Source: an uncultured Tateyamaria sp. (GTDB taxonomy: Bacteria > Pseudomonadota > Alphaproteobacteria > Rhodobacterales > Rhodobacteraceae). Taken from it: DNA of 64,000 nucleotides. The notes under the pieces were generated by a model. It did no database searches and had not been told where the DNA came from. It saw only the letters and a list, made by a program, of their open reading frames with translations. Below, piece after piece: positions 1 to 10,404 of the stretch (the first letter of the stretch is position 1; each line of letters opens with the position of its first letter). Location: NCBI RefSeq assembly GCF_947503705.1, contig NZ_CANNES010000001.1:998501-1062500 (forward strand). The letters are read 5' to 3'. The translations under genes and the position numbers were made by a program.

Positions 1-1
1 G

Positions 2-3000
2 GTCTGTAATGTCACTTCGCAAGCCATCGGCGGCGTGACCGGCAACACCGATCAGAGCAACGTGACAGGCTTGATCGAAACCCTGTCGATGCCGTCCGGT
101 TCTTTCGTGAGTTATACGGCCCGTTGTCTGGTGCCGACATCGGCCACCGGAACACTTTCCAACACCGCGACGGTCTCTAGTTCAATTGGTGACCCCGTCG
201 CGGCCAACAACTCGGCCACCGACAATGACACGGTGATCACGCAAGAAAGTGATCTGAGCATCGCCCTGCGCGCGCCGCAGGCCGGCTATTTTGCTGGCGA
301 CACGTTCACCATGTCCGGTACTGTTTCCAATTCCGGCCCAAGCGATGCGCCTAACACGTCCGTCGCCATCACGTTGCCTGCGGGTCTGACTTTTGTGTCG
401 ACCTCTGGCTGTGCCGAAGACCCCAATGGTGTGCCCACCTGTAGCGTGGGCACTGTGACACCTACTGCCACAAACCGCTTTGATCTGACCGTTTCTGTTG
501 ACGGGGATGCCGGTGCAAATCTGACAACAACGGCTTTGGTCTCATCAGATGCCACAGACCTGAACACGGCGAACAACACTGGCACATCCAGCGTGGCGAT
601 CACACCGTTGGTGGATGTGAGCGTCACCACAACGGATGGCGTAAGCGCTGTGGCTGCGGGGGACACCGTGACCTACACCACGGTTGTTTCGAATGCGGGT
701 CCTTCGACAGATCCATCGGTGAGCTTTACCGACTCTTTCCCAGCAAACCTGACCTGCGGATATACGTCCGTGGCCACAGGTGGCGCGACCGGCAATACCG
801 TGTCCGGAACTGGTAACCCAAGCGAAACGCTGAACCTGCCCAATGGGTCCACCGTTACATACACGGCCGTCTGTACTGTGCCGAGTTCGCTTGCGCCCCA
901 GATCCTCTCGAGCACGGCGACGGTAACCCCATCCGTATTCGAGACCGTTACTTCAAATAACACGGCCACGGATGACGATACGTCCGTCGTTACCTCTGTC
1001 GATCTGAGCGTCTCTGTCAGCCAAGGAACGAACCCGCTGTTTGTCGGTGAGACAAACACGTACACAGTGACGATCAACAACGCCGGGCCAAGTGATGCGC
1101 CAAGCATCTTTGCTGGTGCAAGCGCCGGTCCGGGTTTGGACTTTGGCGTGCTCTCGGGCTGTACCGCGTCATCCAGCCCTGTCCCGCCAGGTTTGTTTGC
1201 TTGCGACATTCCCACTTTGATCGCAGGCCAGCAGGCGTCATTCACGTTCACCGCAACGGCCAATGGCGATCTGACCGGTTCGGTGTCGGCTTCTGCATTC
1301 GGCTTTGTTGTTGATGGGGATGAGGTGGACGCTGCCGACAACACCTTTGACGCAACAACGACAGTCGTGCCGCGCGCCGATCTGTCTGTCACCAAATCGG
1401 ACGGTGTGACCAGCGCCGCTGCGGGCGAAACCGTGACCTACACGATCGTCGCCAGCAATGCCGGACCTTCGCCCGATCCAGCCGCCGCGCTGACCGACAC
1501 CTTCGCCTCGGGGCTGACCTGTACATATACCTCCGTTGCTGCGGGTGGGGCCACGGGCAACACGGCTGCAGGGTCCGGCGATCTGTCAGAGACGCTGTCG
1601 CTGCCGGTGGACGCATCGGTGACTTACACCGCAAGCTGCCTCATCGGAACGACAGAGACGGGCACGTTGTCCAACACTGCCACGATTGCGGCTTCCATTG
1701 CTGACCCAGACACCGCGAACAATACGGCCACGGACAATGACACAGTGTTGCAACAGGTCGCTGATCTGAATGTGACGCTGGCAGATACGCCAGACCCGGT
1801 CAACGCGGCCAGCAACATCAGTTATTCGGTTGATGTGACCAATGACGGCCCATCTCAGGCTGCCAACGCCGTGGCCACCTTTACCCTCGACGGTGGCCTG
1901 TCGCTGGTGTCGACCACTGGCTGTACCGAGGACCCCAATGGCGTCACCACCTGTAGCTTGGGTGCAATTGCGTTAAACGACACCGCATCCTTTACCGTGG
2001 TTGCCAGCGGCACCGATGATGAGGCAGGTGATGTAACTTCAAGCGTGTCCGTCGCTTCGGATGCCACTGACCCCATAACCACAGATAACATTGCCCAAGC
2101 GACGACAACCGTCACGCAGGTTGCTGACATTGCTGTTGTGATCAGCGATGGGCTGACCAGCGCGCTTGCGGGCAACAACATCACCTATACACTTAACGTT
2201 GCTAACTTTGGCCCATCGACAGATCCGGCTGTTCGGATTGTCGATACCTTCGACCCGAATACAACCTGCACCTTCTCGCCTGTGTTCCTCAATGGTGGGT
2301 CGCTTGTGTCCAGTACCACGGTTGCGGGTGGTTTTGATCAGACGGTGTCACTGCCTTCGGGCGGGCGCGCGTTCTACAATGTGTCTTGTACTATTGACGG
2401 GGATTTCGAGGGGACATTGACCAATTCCGTGGTTGCGACGGGATCTGTCATTGATCCGGTTGCATCCAACAATGCAGCTGCCGACAGCGACACAGTTGTG
2501 ACCCGCTCGACCGATCTGAGCGTCACGAACTCCGATGGCATCACCCTCATAACGTCTGGTCAGAGCCTGACATACAAGATTGTTGTTCGGAATTTCGGTC
2601 CATCGGACGAGCCTGCAGCGACGTTCACAGACAGCTTCCCGACTGGCTTGACCTGTACCTATACCAGCACCGCGGAAGGCGGGGCGACGGGCAACACCGC
2701 CTCCGGTTCGGGCAATCTGACCGAAACGCTCGCGATGCCGAAGGGGTCGTCTGTGACGTATTTGGCAAGCTGTCTGGTCGATCCAAATGCGACGGGCACA
2801 TTGTCGAATACGGCGAGCGTTACCGCATCCGGCTTTGATCGCTATACAGGCAACAATACTGCAGCCGCTGCCGACACGACGATCACGCCGCTGACCTTTG
2901 GCTTTACCAAATCCTTCAATCCGACGGCGGTCGATGTGGGCCAGACATCGCGCCTCACGCTCGTGGTGGACAACACCACCAACAGCCTGGCGTCCACAGG

Positions 3001-6000
3001 CATGAGCTTTGACGATCCGTTGCCCACCGGCATGGTGCTGGCCGCCGATCCGGCGGCGAGCAACAGCTGTGGCGGTGCCCTGACAGCGACCGCTGGCGCG
3101 TCGAGCGTTTCGCTCAGCGGTGGCACGGTTGCCGGTGGCGCCACCTGTTCTATCGCCGTGACTGTTGTCACGTCGGCGGACGGATCGCTCGCCAACACGA
3201 CGACGGTTCTGGCATCGAACTTCCCTGATGCGGGCCCTGCGGTCGCCAACCTGGCGGTGAACCCGGCAGGTGCGCCGACCTTTGTCAAAGGCTTTGCCGA
3301 TACGTCCGTGAACCAAGGTGAGACAACTGTTCTGACCTTTGGCATCGACAACACGGCCAACTCGGTTCCTGCAACAGGCATGGCCTTCACCGACACCCTG
3401 CCGGCAGGCATGGTAGTGGCGAATTCGCCTTCGGTGTCCAACGGTTGCGGCGGCACGTTCACAGCAACCCAACAGGCGGGATCCGTCTCGTTGAGCGGTG
3501 GGACGGTTGCAGCGCTTGAAAGCTGCACCATCGACGTGACCGTGCGCGCAACCGGATTCGGGACGTTGCTGAACACGGCGGGCGATCTGACATCCGATTT
3601 GCCCACGGCTACAGGGCCGTCCGCAACGCTGACCTCCGTCGCTGCGGAAATGACTTTTGCTAAGTTCTATACTCCGAACAGCATCGCGCAGGGCCAGAAT
3701 TCGACGATCTTCTACCTGATCGAAAACACCAACAGCGCCATCAACGCGACCGACGTCAGCTTTACCGACAACCTGACGGGTGGCCTCATCGTGGCGACGC
3801 CTGCGAATGTGAACAATGGTTGCGGCGGCACGTTCACAGCCGACCCGGGCAGCGCTGCCATCGTATTGAGCAATGGGGAGGTGGGCCAATTCTCGAGCTG
3901 TGTGATCACAGTTGATGTGACCGCACCTGATGCGGGGTCGATCACACACAGCACATCCGAAATAACGTCCACCGTAGCAACAACGCCCGCGGCGACCGCT
4001 ACGCTGAACGTCTCTGCGGCCTTTGCTCAGGGCTTCTTGCAAAGCTTTGTGCCCGCGTCCATCACGCAGGGTGAAACATCGGTCCTCACCTTCGACATCT
4101 CGAACGACAACTTTATCGCAGTTGAAGGGTTGGCCTTTACCGACACATTGCCAAGTGGCGTAACGGTGGCGGCAATCCCTGCGGCCTCCAACACCTGTGG
4201 CGGGACCTTCGCGCCAAGTGCCGGGGACGGAACGCTAATTTTCTCGGGCGGCGCGTTGGCCGCGCGATCGGCCTGTGCGATCTCTGTCACGGTGCGCGCT
4301 GTTGAAGACGGTTCTGCCATAAACACCAGCGGCCCGTTGACGTCGACAACAGTGCCCGACTCTGACGCTTCGGTTGCAACCCTGACAGTCGGTGCTGCGG
4401 ATGCACCTGCCTTCACCAAGGTCTTTACCCCTGACGCAGTGGAGCAGGGTGACACCTCTGACCTCACCTACACCATCGACAACAGCGCAAATGCCATCCA
4501 GGCGGGCGAACTGGCATTCACCGACAGCTTCCCCGAAGGATTGGTTGCCACGTCAGTTGCGATCACCAACACGTGCGGCGGTACAGTGACAACAGCAACC
4601 GATGGCACATTGCTGACGCTTGCGGGCGGCACCGTGGCCGAGGGCGCAAGTTGTACGATCACGGCAAATGTTCGGGTGCTCAGCGCCAGCGACATCATCA
4701 GCGTCTCCGGTGACCTGACTTCTGAATTGGAAACGGCGAGCGGTGCCTCGGCGGGGATCGAAGTGACGCGCGCAGGTGCACCCGTCTTTGCCCAGTCCTT
4801 TACACCGTCGACCATCGCACAGGGCGAAGTGTCGACACTGACATTCGATATCGACAACACGGCTAACCTGATCGAGGCGGTGAATGCAGCCTTTACCAAC
4901 ACCTTGCCTGACGGATTGATCATCGCGGACCCGTCCAATGTGTCAAACGCCTGTGGCGGCACCCTGAGCTTTAGCACCGGTGGTAGCATCCTTGATTTCA
5001 GCAATGGAGTGATTGCCGAGGGGACGAGCTGTGCGATCAGTGTCGATGTCCGCGCCTTGGTGTCGGGTGCAATCGAGAACACTACAAGTGATCTGACCTC
5101 GTCGATCACCACTGCGCTTGCTGCGTCCGCGACCTTGACGGTTGAGGCGGCGGAAGCCCCTGGCTTTGCCAAGGTCTTCGCACCTGACGCCATTGCGCAG
5201 GGCGAAACATCCGTCCTGACCTTTACTATCGACAATGGCGCCAACGCGATCCTGGCGGACTCCGTGGCCTTCAGCGACACGTTCCCGGATGGTCTGGTTC
5301 TGGCCGAAACACCCGCCGCGTCCAACACTTGTGGCGGCACGCTGACGGCGTCCGGCGGGGCTGGCGACATGTCTCTGGAAAATGGGTCTATTGCCGCCGG
5401 TGACGCCTGTGAGATCAGCGTGACCGTTCGCGCACTGGGTAGCGGCGTGATGGAGAATGTCACGAGCGATCTGACCTCAACCATCGCGACCGCTGATCCG
5501 GCAACTGCGACGTTGACGGTCACTGCTGCGGATGCCCCAACCTTTGCCAAGGCATTCTCGCCTGACACGGTAGCGCAGGGGGAAACATCGACCCTGATCT
5601 TTACCATCGACAATAGCGCCAATGCGATCCTGATGGAGAGCATCGCCTTTGACGACGTCTATCCTGAGGGGATACTGACGGCGGATGATCCCAACATCTC
5701 CAATACCTGCGGTGGTACTTTCACGACGGTTGCAGGTGGCGTTTCCGCCAGCTTGTTGGATGGGGTTCTGGCCGAAGGCGCAAGCTGCACCATCTCTGTT
5801 GATGTGCGGGCGATCGGAGTCGGGGCGTTGGAAAACACCACGACCGAACTGACCTCCACCTTGGCCACCGCACCTGCGGCATCGGCCACGCTGACTTCGA
5901 CTGCGGCGGATGCACCGGGCTTTGCCAAGTCGTTTTCGCCCGCAGCCATTGTTCAGGGCGAGGTGTCGACCCTCACGATCAGCATCGACAACACGGCAAA

Positions 6001-8791
6001 TGCAATCCTTGCCGACGAGCTTGCGATGACGGATGTGTTCCCGTCAGGCATGATCGTGGCACCGACAGCGTCCCTGACCAACACCTGCGGCGGTACCGCC
6101 ACGGCGGTGTCGGGTTCTGACACTCTGACGCTCAGCGACGGTGTTCTGGCCGAAGGATCCACATGCGAGATTACGGTCTCCGTACGGGCCATCGAGACGG
6201 GCAGCCTTGTTAACGTGACCAGCGATCTGATCTCGACCATCGCAACCGCCAGCGCAGCTACAGCCACGTTGACAGTCAGCACCGCGGATGCGCCTGGATT
6301 TGCGATCAGCTTTGCGCCCGACAGTATTGCGCAAGGTCAGACCACAACGCTGAGCTTCGTCATCGACAACACCGGAAACGCCATCGAGGCGACGTCCCTG
6401 GCCTTTGACAACACCTTGCCGACCGACGTGACCATCGCGGAAACGCCCGCTATCAGCGACAGCTGTGGCGGTACGCTGACGGCCGTGGCAGGGGCTTCCA
6501 GCCTTTCCTTTGTCGGCGGAACGGTTGCCGAAGGCGCGAGCTGTGAAGTGACGGTTGATGTGCAGGCCATCGGGACAGGTGCCGTGACGAACACGGCATC
6601 GACCCTGACATCGAGCCTGCCCACAGCGGCCGCCCCAAGCGCGACATTGACTGTGACCGAAGCAGAAGCGCCCGGCTTTACCAAGGTCTTTGGCAACACA
6701 TTACTGTCCCAAGGTGCGACGACGACGTTGGTCTATACCATCGACAACACCGCCAACAGCATCGGTGCCACGGGCCTCGGCTTTACCGACAACCTGCCTG
6801 CAGGCCTGGAGCTTGTGTCGTCGACCCTGACCGGCAATTCGTGTGGCGGCAACCTGACCGCGGCGGCTGGATCGCAAAGCATCAGCTTGAGCGGCGGCAC
6901 TTTGGGGGCAGGGGAGACCTGTCAGATCACCCTTGTGGTGCGTGCCCTGACCTCGGGTTCGTTCTCAAATGGGGCGCCTGTCCTGACATCCAGCCTGCCA
7001 ACCGCAACGGCGGACTTGCCAGGCGGCAGTGTCGTTGTCATCGAAGAGCTTCCACTGACGGCCTCATTGGTCTTTAGCCCCAGCTCGATCGAGCAGGACG
7101 AGGTGTCGACGCTGACCTATACGCTGACGAACCCGGCCGCGTTGGCCGCGACGTCTATCACGCTGAACGACACGCTGCCATCGGGAGTCAGCATTGCCTC
7201 CGTGGCGAATGCCAGCACAACCTGCTCCGGCACGCTCTCCGCGACAGCGGGCGGGTCGTCGGTGGCGCTCTCAGGTGCGAACCTCGGTGTCGGGTCCAGC
7301 TGTTCAATCTCGGTCAACGTAACGTCGCTAACCATCGGCAGTTTTGCCAACAGCTTGGATACGCTGACATCGTCCCTGGGCACATCGGATACGGCCAGCG
7401 CAACGTTGCAGATCACGCCTGCCACAACAGGTACTGTGACCTTTGTTCAGGTGACGGATACGGATGGCTCCTACAGCTTCTCGTCAGTTGAACCGGGCTT
7501 GAACTTCAGCATTCTGGCCTCGGGCGGGTCGGGGACTGCGGGCCCAATCAGGGTGGATGCGGGCAGCTATCTGGTGAACCAATCGGTCCCGGATGGCGTC
7601 GGTAACACGTCGATCAGCTGTAGCGACGGGGACAGCACGGGTGACGCGTTTGCGCGCACGCTCTCGCTCAACATCGCGCCCCTTGAGGCTGTGACTTGTA
7701 CGATTTCGTCGATCTCAACACGTCAGCAGACTGTGGATGTGATCAACGAATTCCTGACCAAACGGGCTGATCTCATCCTGTCGTCTGAGCCGTCAGCCGG
7801 CCGTCGCTTTGACCGGCTGAAACGTGGTTCGGGTACGTCTTCGCCCTTGCAGTTCTCGCAAGGCGATCTGAAGTCCTTCCTGCCCTTCTCGGCAACGATG
7901 GACTTTGGCGGCGGCAACTTCTCCTTCAGCTCCAGCCTGCTGCAAACACGGCAAGCGGCCGCCAGCCTTGCGCTTGCGCATGGCTCGCCCGAGGACACGC
8001 TTTATGTCGAAAACCAGCGCCGCGATTTCTGGGTCGAGGCACAGTACAAAGAGTTCGATCTGGGCGACAATGGCACCGGGCACTTTGGCATCATCTATGC
8101 AGGTGTCGATTATCTGGTGACACCGGATATGCTGGTGGGTGTGATGCTGCAGTTCGACGATATGGAGGACGCGTCGTCGGCCACCAACAGCACTGTCAGC
8201 GGTACCGGTTGGATGGTCGGGCCGTATATGACCATGCGCCTGAATGACCGCTTGTACTTTGATGGACGTATCGCGGTCGGCCAGTCGAACAATACGGTCA
8301 GCCCGTTCAACACCTACAGTGACGACTTCGACACCAACCGTTGGCTGGTGAAGGCTGCACTGACGGGGGAGTTCACACGGGGTGCCTGGACGATCCGACC
8401 CAATGCGAGCCTGTCCTATTATGAGGAAAAACAGCTTGGCTATACGGACTCGTTGAACGTTGCGATCCCGAGCCAGACGGTCAAGCTGGGCCAGCTCAAG
8501 ATCGGCCCGACATTCACCGGCAATTTCAACACGTTGGACGGCACCAACTATTCGCCATATTTCGGGTTGGACGCGATCTATAACTACGGTGACACGACGG
8601 GCGTGACCTTGTCCGATCCTGATGGGACGGCTGCTGTAGAAGGCCTGCGGGGCCGCATTCGGGCGGGCGTCAAGATCAGCAATGATCGTGGTAGCGAATT
8701 CAGCTTTGGCGCATCCTACGATGGTATCGGCCAGTCCGATTACGAAAACTGGGGCGTCTCGGTGGAGCTTGCAATTCCGATCAACAAATAG
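2..8791 (+). CDS. Giant repeat-rich autotransporter, 5' end missing
   Basis: The reading frame is open from the window edge, so the true N-terminus and any signal peptide lie upstream; at least 2,929 residues are visible. The order is about seven DUF11-like Ig-fold repeats (to about residue 890, typical wording DLSVTKSDGVTSAAAG and SNAGPS), then twelve repeats of about 115 residues with the core QGETSxLTFxIDNTAN. Each of the twelve carries a CGG motif and a second cysteine about 35-40 residues later. A linker follows, then a C-terminal beta-barrel of roughly 260 residues (from about residue 2657) that resembles autotransporter translocators and ends in AIPINK. The likely role is a surface-displayed adhesin or stalk; that is inference. 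Cysteine pairs are unusual in autotransporter passengers. A strong terminator follows the stop. Confidence 0.85.
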   Translation, partial: VCNVTSQAIGGVTGNTDQSNVTGLIETLSMPSGSFVSYTARCLVPTSATGTLSNTATVSSSIGDPVAANNSATDNDTVITQESDLSIALRAPQAGYFAGDTFTMSGTVSNSGPSDAPNTSVAITLPAGLTFVSTSGCAEDPNGVPTCSVGTVTPTATNRFDLTVSVDGDAGANLTTTALVSSDATDLNTANNTGTSSVAITPLVDVSVTTTDGVSAVAAGDTVTYTTVVSNAGPSTDPSVSFTDSFPANLTCGYTSVATGGATGNTVSGTGNPSETLNLPNGSTVTYTAVCTVPSSLAPQILSSTATVTPSVFETVTSNNTATDDDTSVVTSVDLSVSVSQGTNPLFVGETNTYTVTINNAGPSDAPSIFAGASAGPGLDFGVLSGCTASSSPVPPGLFACDIPTLIAGQQASFTFTATANGDLTGSVSASAFGFVVDGDEVDAADNTFDATTTVVPRADLSVTKSDGVTSAAAGETVTYTIVASNAGPSPDPAAALTDTFASGLTCTYTSVAAGGATGNTAAGSGDLSETLSLPVDASVTYTASCLIGTTETGTLSNTATIAASIADPDTANNTATDNDTVLQQVADLNVTLADTPDPVNAASNISYSVDVTNDGPSQAANAVATFTLDGGLSLVSTTGCTEDPNGVTTCSLGAIALNDTASFTVVASGTDDEAGDVTSSVSVASDATDPITTDNIAQATTTVTQVADIAVVISDGLTSALAGNNITYTLNVANFGPSTDPAVRIVDTFDPNTTCTFSPVFLNGGSLVSSTTVAGGFDQTVSLPSGGRAFYNVSCTIDGDFEGTLTNSVVATGSVIDPVASNNAAADSDTVVTRSTDLSVTNSDGITLITSGQSLTYKIVVRNFGPSDEPAATFTDSFPTGLTCTYTSTAEGGATGNTASGSGNLTETLAMPKGSSVTYLASCLVDPNATGTLSNTASVTASGFDRYTGNNTAAAADTTITPLTFGFTKSFNPTAVDVGQTSRLTLVVDNTTNSLASTGMSFDDPLPTGMVLAADPAASNSCGGALTATAGASSVSLSGGTVAGGATCSIAVTVVTSADGSLANTTTVLASNFPDAGPAVANLAVNPAGAPTFVKGFADTSVNQGETTVLTFGIDNTANSVPATGMAFTDTLPAGMVVANSPSVSNGCGGTFTATQQAGSVSLSGGTVAALESCTIDVTVRATGFGTLLNTAGDLTSDLPTATGPSATLTSVAAEMTFAKFYTPNSIAQGQNSTIFYLIENTNSAINATDVSFTDNLTGGLIVATPANVNNGCGGTFTADPGSAAIVLSNGEVGQFSSCVITVDVTAPDAGSITHSTSEITSTVATTPAATATLNVSAAFAQGFLQSFVPASITQGETSVLTFDISNDNFIAVEGLAFTDTLPSGVTVAAIPAASNTCGGTFAPSAGDGTLIFSGGALAARSACAISVTVRAVEDGSAINTSGPLTSTTVPDSDASVATLTVGAADAPAFTKVFTPDAVEQGDTSDLTYTIDNSANAIQAGELAFTDSFPEGLVATSVAITNTCGGTVTTATDGTLLTLAGGTVAEGASCTITANVRVLSASDIISVSGDLTSELETASGASAGIEVTRAGAPVFAQSFTPSTIAQGEVSTLTFDIDNTANLIEAVNAAFTNTLPDGLIIADPSNVSNACGGTLSFSTGGSILDFSNGVIAEGTSCAISVDVRALVSGAIENTTSDLTSSITTALAASATLTVEAAEAPGFAKVFAPDAIAQGETSVLTFTIDNGANAILADSVAFSDTFPDGLVLAETPAASNTCGGTLTASGGAGDMSLENGSIAAGDACEISVTVRALGSGVMENVTSDLTSTIATADPATATLTVTAADAPTFAKAFSPDTVAQGETSTLIFTIDNSANAILMESIAFDDVYPEGILTADDPNISNTCGGTFTTVAGGVSASLLDGVLAEGASCTISVDVRAIGVGALENTTTELTSTLATAPAASATLTSTAADAPGFAKSFSPAAIVQGEVSTLTISIDNTANAILADELAMTDVFPSGMIVAPTASLTNTCGGTATAVSGSDTLTLSDGVLAEGSTCEITVSVRAIETGSLVNVTSDLISTIATASAATATLTVSTADAPGFAISFAPDSIAQGQTTTLSFVIDNTGNAIEATSLAFDNTLPTDVTIAETPAISDSCGGTLTAVAGASSLSFVGGTVAEGASCEVTVDVQAIGTGAVTNTASTLTSSLPTAAAPSATLTVTEAEAPGFTKVFGNTLLSQGATTTLVYTIDNTANSIGATGLGFTDNLPAGLELVSSTLTGNSCGGNLTAAAGSQSISLSGGTLGAGETCQITLVVRALTSGSFSNGAPVLTSSLPTATADLPGGSVVVIEELPLTASLVFSPSSIEQDEVSTLTYTLTNPAALAATSITLNDTLPSGVSIASVANASTTCSGTLSATAGGSSVALSGANLGVGSSCSISVNVTSLTIGSFANSLDTLTSSLGTSDTASATLQITPATTGTVTFVQVTDTDGSYSFSSVEPGLNFSILASGGSGTAGPIRVDAGSYLVNQSVPDGVGNTSISCSDGDSTGDAFARTLSLNIAPLEAVTCTISSISTRQQTVDVINEFLTKRADLILSSEPSAGRRFDRLKRGSGTSSPLQFSQGDLKSFLPFSATMDFGGGNFSFSSSLLQTRQAAASLALAHGSPEDTLYVENQRRDFWVEAQYKEFDLGDNGTGHFGIIYAGVDYLVTPDMLVGVMLQFDDMEDASSATNSTVSGTGWMVGPYMTMRLNDRLYFDGRIAVGQSNNTVSPFNTYSDDFDTNRWLVKAALTGEFTRGAWTIRPNASLSYYEEKQLGYTDSLNVAIPSQTVKLGQLKIGPTFTGNFNTLDGTNYSPYFGLDAIYNYGDTTGVTLSDPDGTAAVEGLRGRIRAGVKISNDRGSEFSFGASYDGIGQSDYENWGVSVELAIPINK

Positions 8792-8802
8792 CCGGAAGGC
8801 AG

Positions 8803-8838
8803 AACCAAGAGCGCCCTATGGCGCTCTTGGTTTATTTG
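8803..8838 (+). terminator. Rho-independent terminator of the autotransporter gene
   Basis: A 13-bp perfect stem (AACCAAGAGCGCC with its complement) closes a 4-nt CTAT loop and is followed by a T-rich tail, 11 bases after the stop codon. Confidence 0.9.
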
Positions 8839-9058
8839 GTCTGAGCGGATTTTATCTAGTGCCGCAAAAACAAATCGAGCCCACTGATCGGTCGCGCAAT
8901 CTGCGAACGACAGCATTGTTGCTGGTCTGTGACATCAGAAATTTGGGTGAAGCGCGTTTTTCCTTAAATAGGAAACTTACGACAAGTCGCGCCGCTGACC
9001 GTCAGTCAGCACGTGGACATTTGGTATTCGCCGTCGTTTATAATTGGGAGTGCAAGAA

Positions 9059-9134
9059 TGGTGGAGCCTAGCGGGGTCGAACCGCTGACCTCCTGCATGC
9101 CATGCAGGCGCTCTACCAACTGAGCTAAGGCCCC
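9059..9134 (-). tRNA. tRNA-Ala, anticodon GGC
   Basis: Read on the minus strand the gene folds as a full cloverleaf of 76 nt including an encoded CCA. The acceptor stem GGGGCCT/AGGCTCC contains the G3-U70 pair that marks alanine tRNAs. The anticodon stem CCTGC/GCAGG encloses the loop ATGGCAT, giving anticodon GGC for GCC codons. The D-arm (AGCTCAGTTGGTAGAGC) and T-arm (GGTTCGACCCC) are canonical. The spaces on either side hold no further gene that I can see. Confidence 0.97.
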
Positions 9135-9226
9135 ATTCTTGATCGACCGTTACCAGTCGTGCGCCGCTGATTAGGCGCTTTGCCGGGCGGGATCAAGCAA
9201 AAAACTCAACCCCGGCCCCAGGTATT

Positions 9227-9556
9227 TTACGAGTCGTCGTCGTCCGACGCCACGTCCGCGATTTCTTCGAGCGGAACGGTATCCTCGTCCTCGTCATCAT
9301 CGAGCAGATCATCGTCCAGCTCGACTTCAACGTCATCATCGTCCAGCACCTGATCGTCGTCCGTGGCGGCAGTTGCGGCCTTGGCCTTGGCTGTGACGGC
9401 ATCTTCGGCGTCGGCGGCAATCATGCGGGTCTTGGTACTGTCCAGCTCGACCACGTCACCGGTGTAAGGGCTGACGATCGGGCTCCGGTTCATGTCGTAA
9501 AACCGTTTGCCGGTCGTTGGGCAAAGCCGTTTGGTGCCCCATTCTTCCTTTGGCAT
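9227..9556 (-). CDS. TIGR02300 / FYDLN acid-domain protein
   Basis: This 109-residue protein opens with the family signature KxEWGTKRxCPxxGKRFYDMN (residues 3-23) and SPYTG, followed by a low-complexity tail rich in Asp and Glu (about residues 65-109). These proteins are conserved in alphaproteobacteria but have no established function. The start has a good ribosome binding site (AAGGAT). It is transcribed away from the metallopeptidase at 9700. Family assignment is firm, role unknown. Confidence 0.9.
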   Translation of the reverse strand: MPKEEWGTKRLCPTTGKRFYDMNRSPIVSPYTGDVVELDSTKTRMIAADAEDAVTAKAKAATAATDDDQVLDDDDVEVELDDDLLDDDEDEDTVPLEEIADVASDDDDS

Positions 9557-9699
9557 CGGTAATCCTTTTCCTGTGTTCCGACCCCGCAGCAGCCTGACAA
9601 TTTCAGGCGTGCAAGGTCAGTGAATATTGCAGCGATTCTGGGCAAGTGCCATAAGGCCGAGACGGAGTCAAAGCCTTATGGCGTGAAGAGGAAAATGGG

Positions 9700-10392
9700 A
9701 TGACCACCCGTGTCCTTCAAGGGCATCCAGATATTTCTGTGACCTTGCGCCGTTCGACCCGGGCAAAGCGCATTACGCTGCGTATTTCCCAGTTGGATGG
9801 CCGTGTGACCCTGACCTTGCCCAAGGATGTGACCGAATCTGCTGCGCTAGGGTTTGCCGAAGAAAAAGGGCCATGGATTCGCAAACATCTGGCCGGTCGC
9901 GTCCAAGGTGTCGCCGTTGCGTTGGGTCAGCATGTTCCCGTCGCCGGACAGCCTCGTCAGATTGTTTCGGGGACAGGCCGCGCAGTCAGGTTGGAAGAGG
10001 GCCACCTGATCGTCCCGGGCGACGACGCGGCTGTGCCCCGAAAGGCGTTGGGGTTTCTCAAGACCCTCGCTCGCAATCGCCTTGCCGCAGCCAGCGACCA
10101 TTTTGCCGCCCGCCTTGGCCGCAGTTATAGCGGGATCAGCATTCGGGATACCCGCTCTCGCTGGGGGTCTTGTTCGTCGGCGGGCCGGTTGATGTATTCC
10201 TGGCGGCTCATCATGGCCCCGCCTGCGGTGTTGGATTATGTCGCAGCACACGAAGTGGCGCACCTGTCCCAGATGAATCACTCGTCTGCCTTCTGGGCCG
10301 AGGTGACCCGTATTCACGGCCCCTATGAGGCGCAGCGCCGCTGGTTGCGAACCGATGGCAACGCCTTGCACGGCTATAGATTTGGCGATTGA
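9700..10392 (+). CDS. YgjP-type zinc metallopeptidase (DUF45)
   Basis: The 230-residue protein carries the zinc-binding HExxH motif as AAHEVAHLSQMNHS near residue 185, preceded by the conserved DTRSRWGSCSSAG segment that defines the YgjP/DUF45 (M48-like) family. No signal peptide or membrane segment is visible, so it is probably cytoplasmic. The start is an ATG behind GAGGAAAATGGG. Substrates of the family are unknown. It is followed after 31 bases by a GntR regulator, with an operator-like palindrome between them. Confidence 0.9.
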   Translation: MTTRVLQGHPDISVTLRRSTRAKRITLRISQLDGRVTLTLPKDVTESAALGFAEEKGPWIRKHLAGRVQGVAVALGQHVPVAGQPRQIVSGTGRAVRLEEGHLIVPGDDAAVPRKALGFLKTLARNRLAAASDHFAARLGRSYSGISIRDTRSRWGSCSSAGRLMYSWRLIMAPPAVLDYVAAHEVAHLSQMNHSSAFWAEVTRIHGPYEAQRRWLRTDGNALHGYRFGD

Positions 10393-10404
10393 CGCACACG
10401 CTTG

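Noticed and set aside
2348-4042. 564-codon open frame on the minus strand within the autotransporter gene
   Set aside because: It lies antisense to a clear repeat protein, its composition (Arg/His/Gly-rich) is that of reversed G+C-rich codons, and it shows no family motif. Similar antisense frames occur through the whole repeat region.
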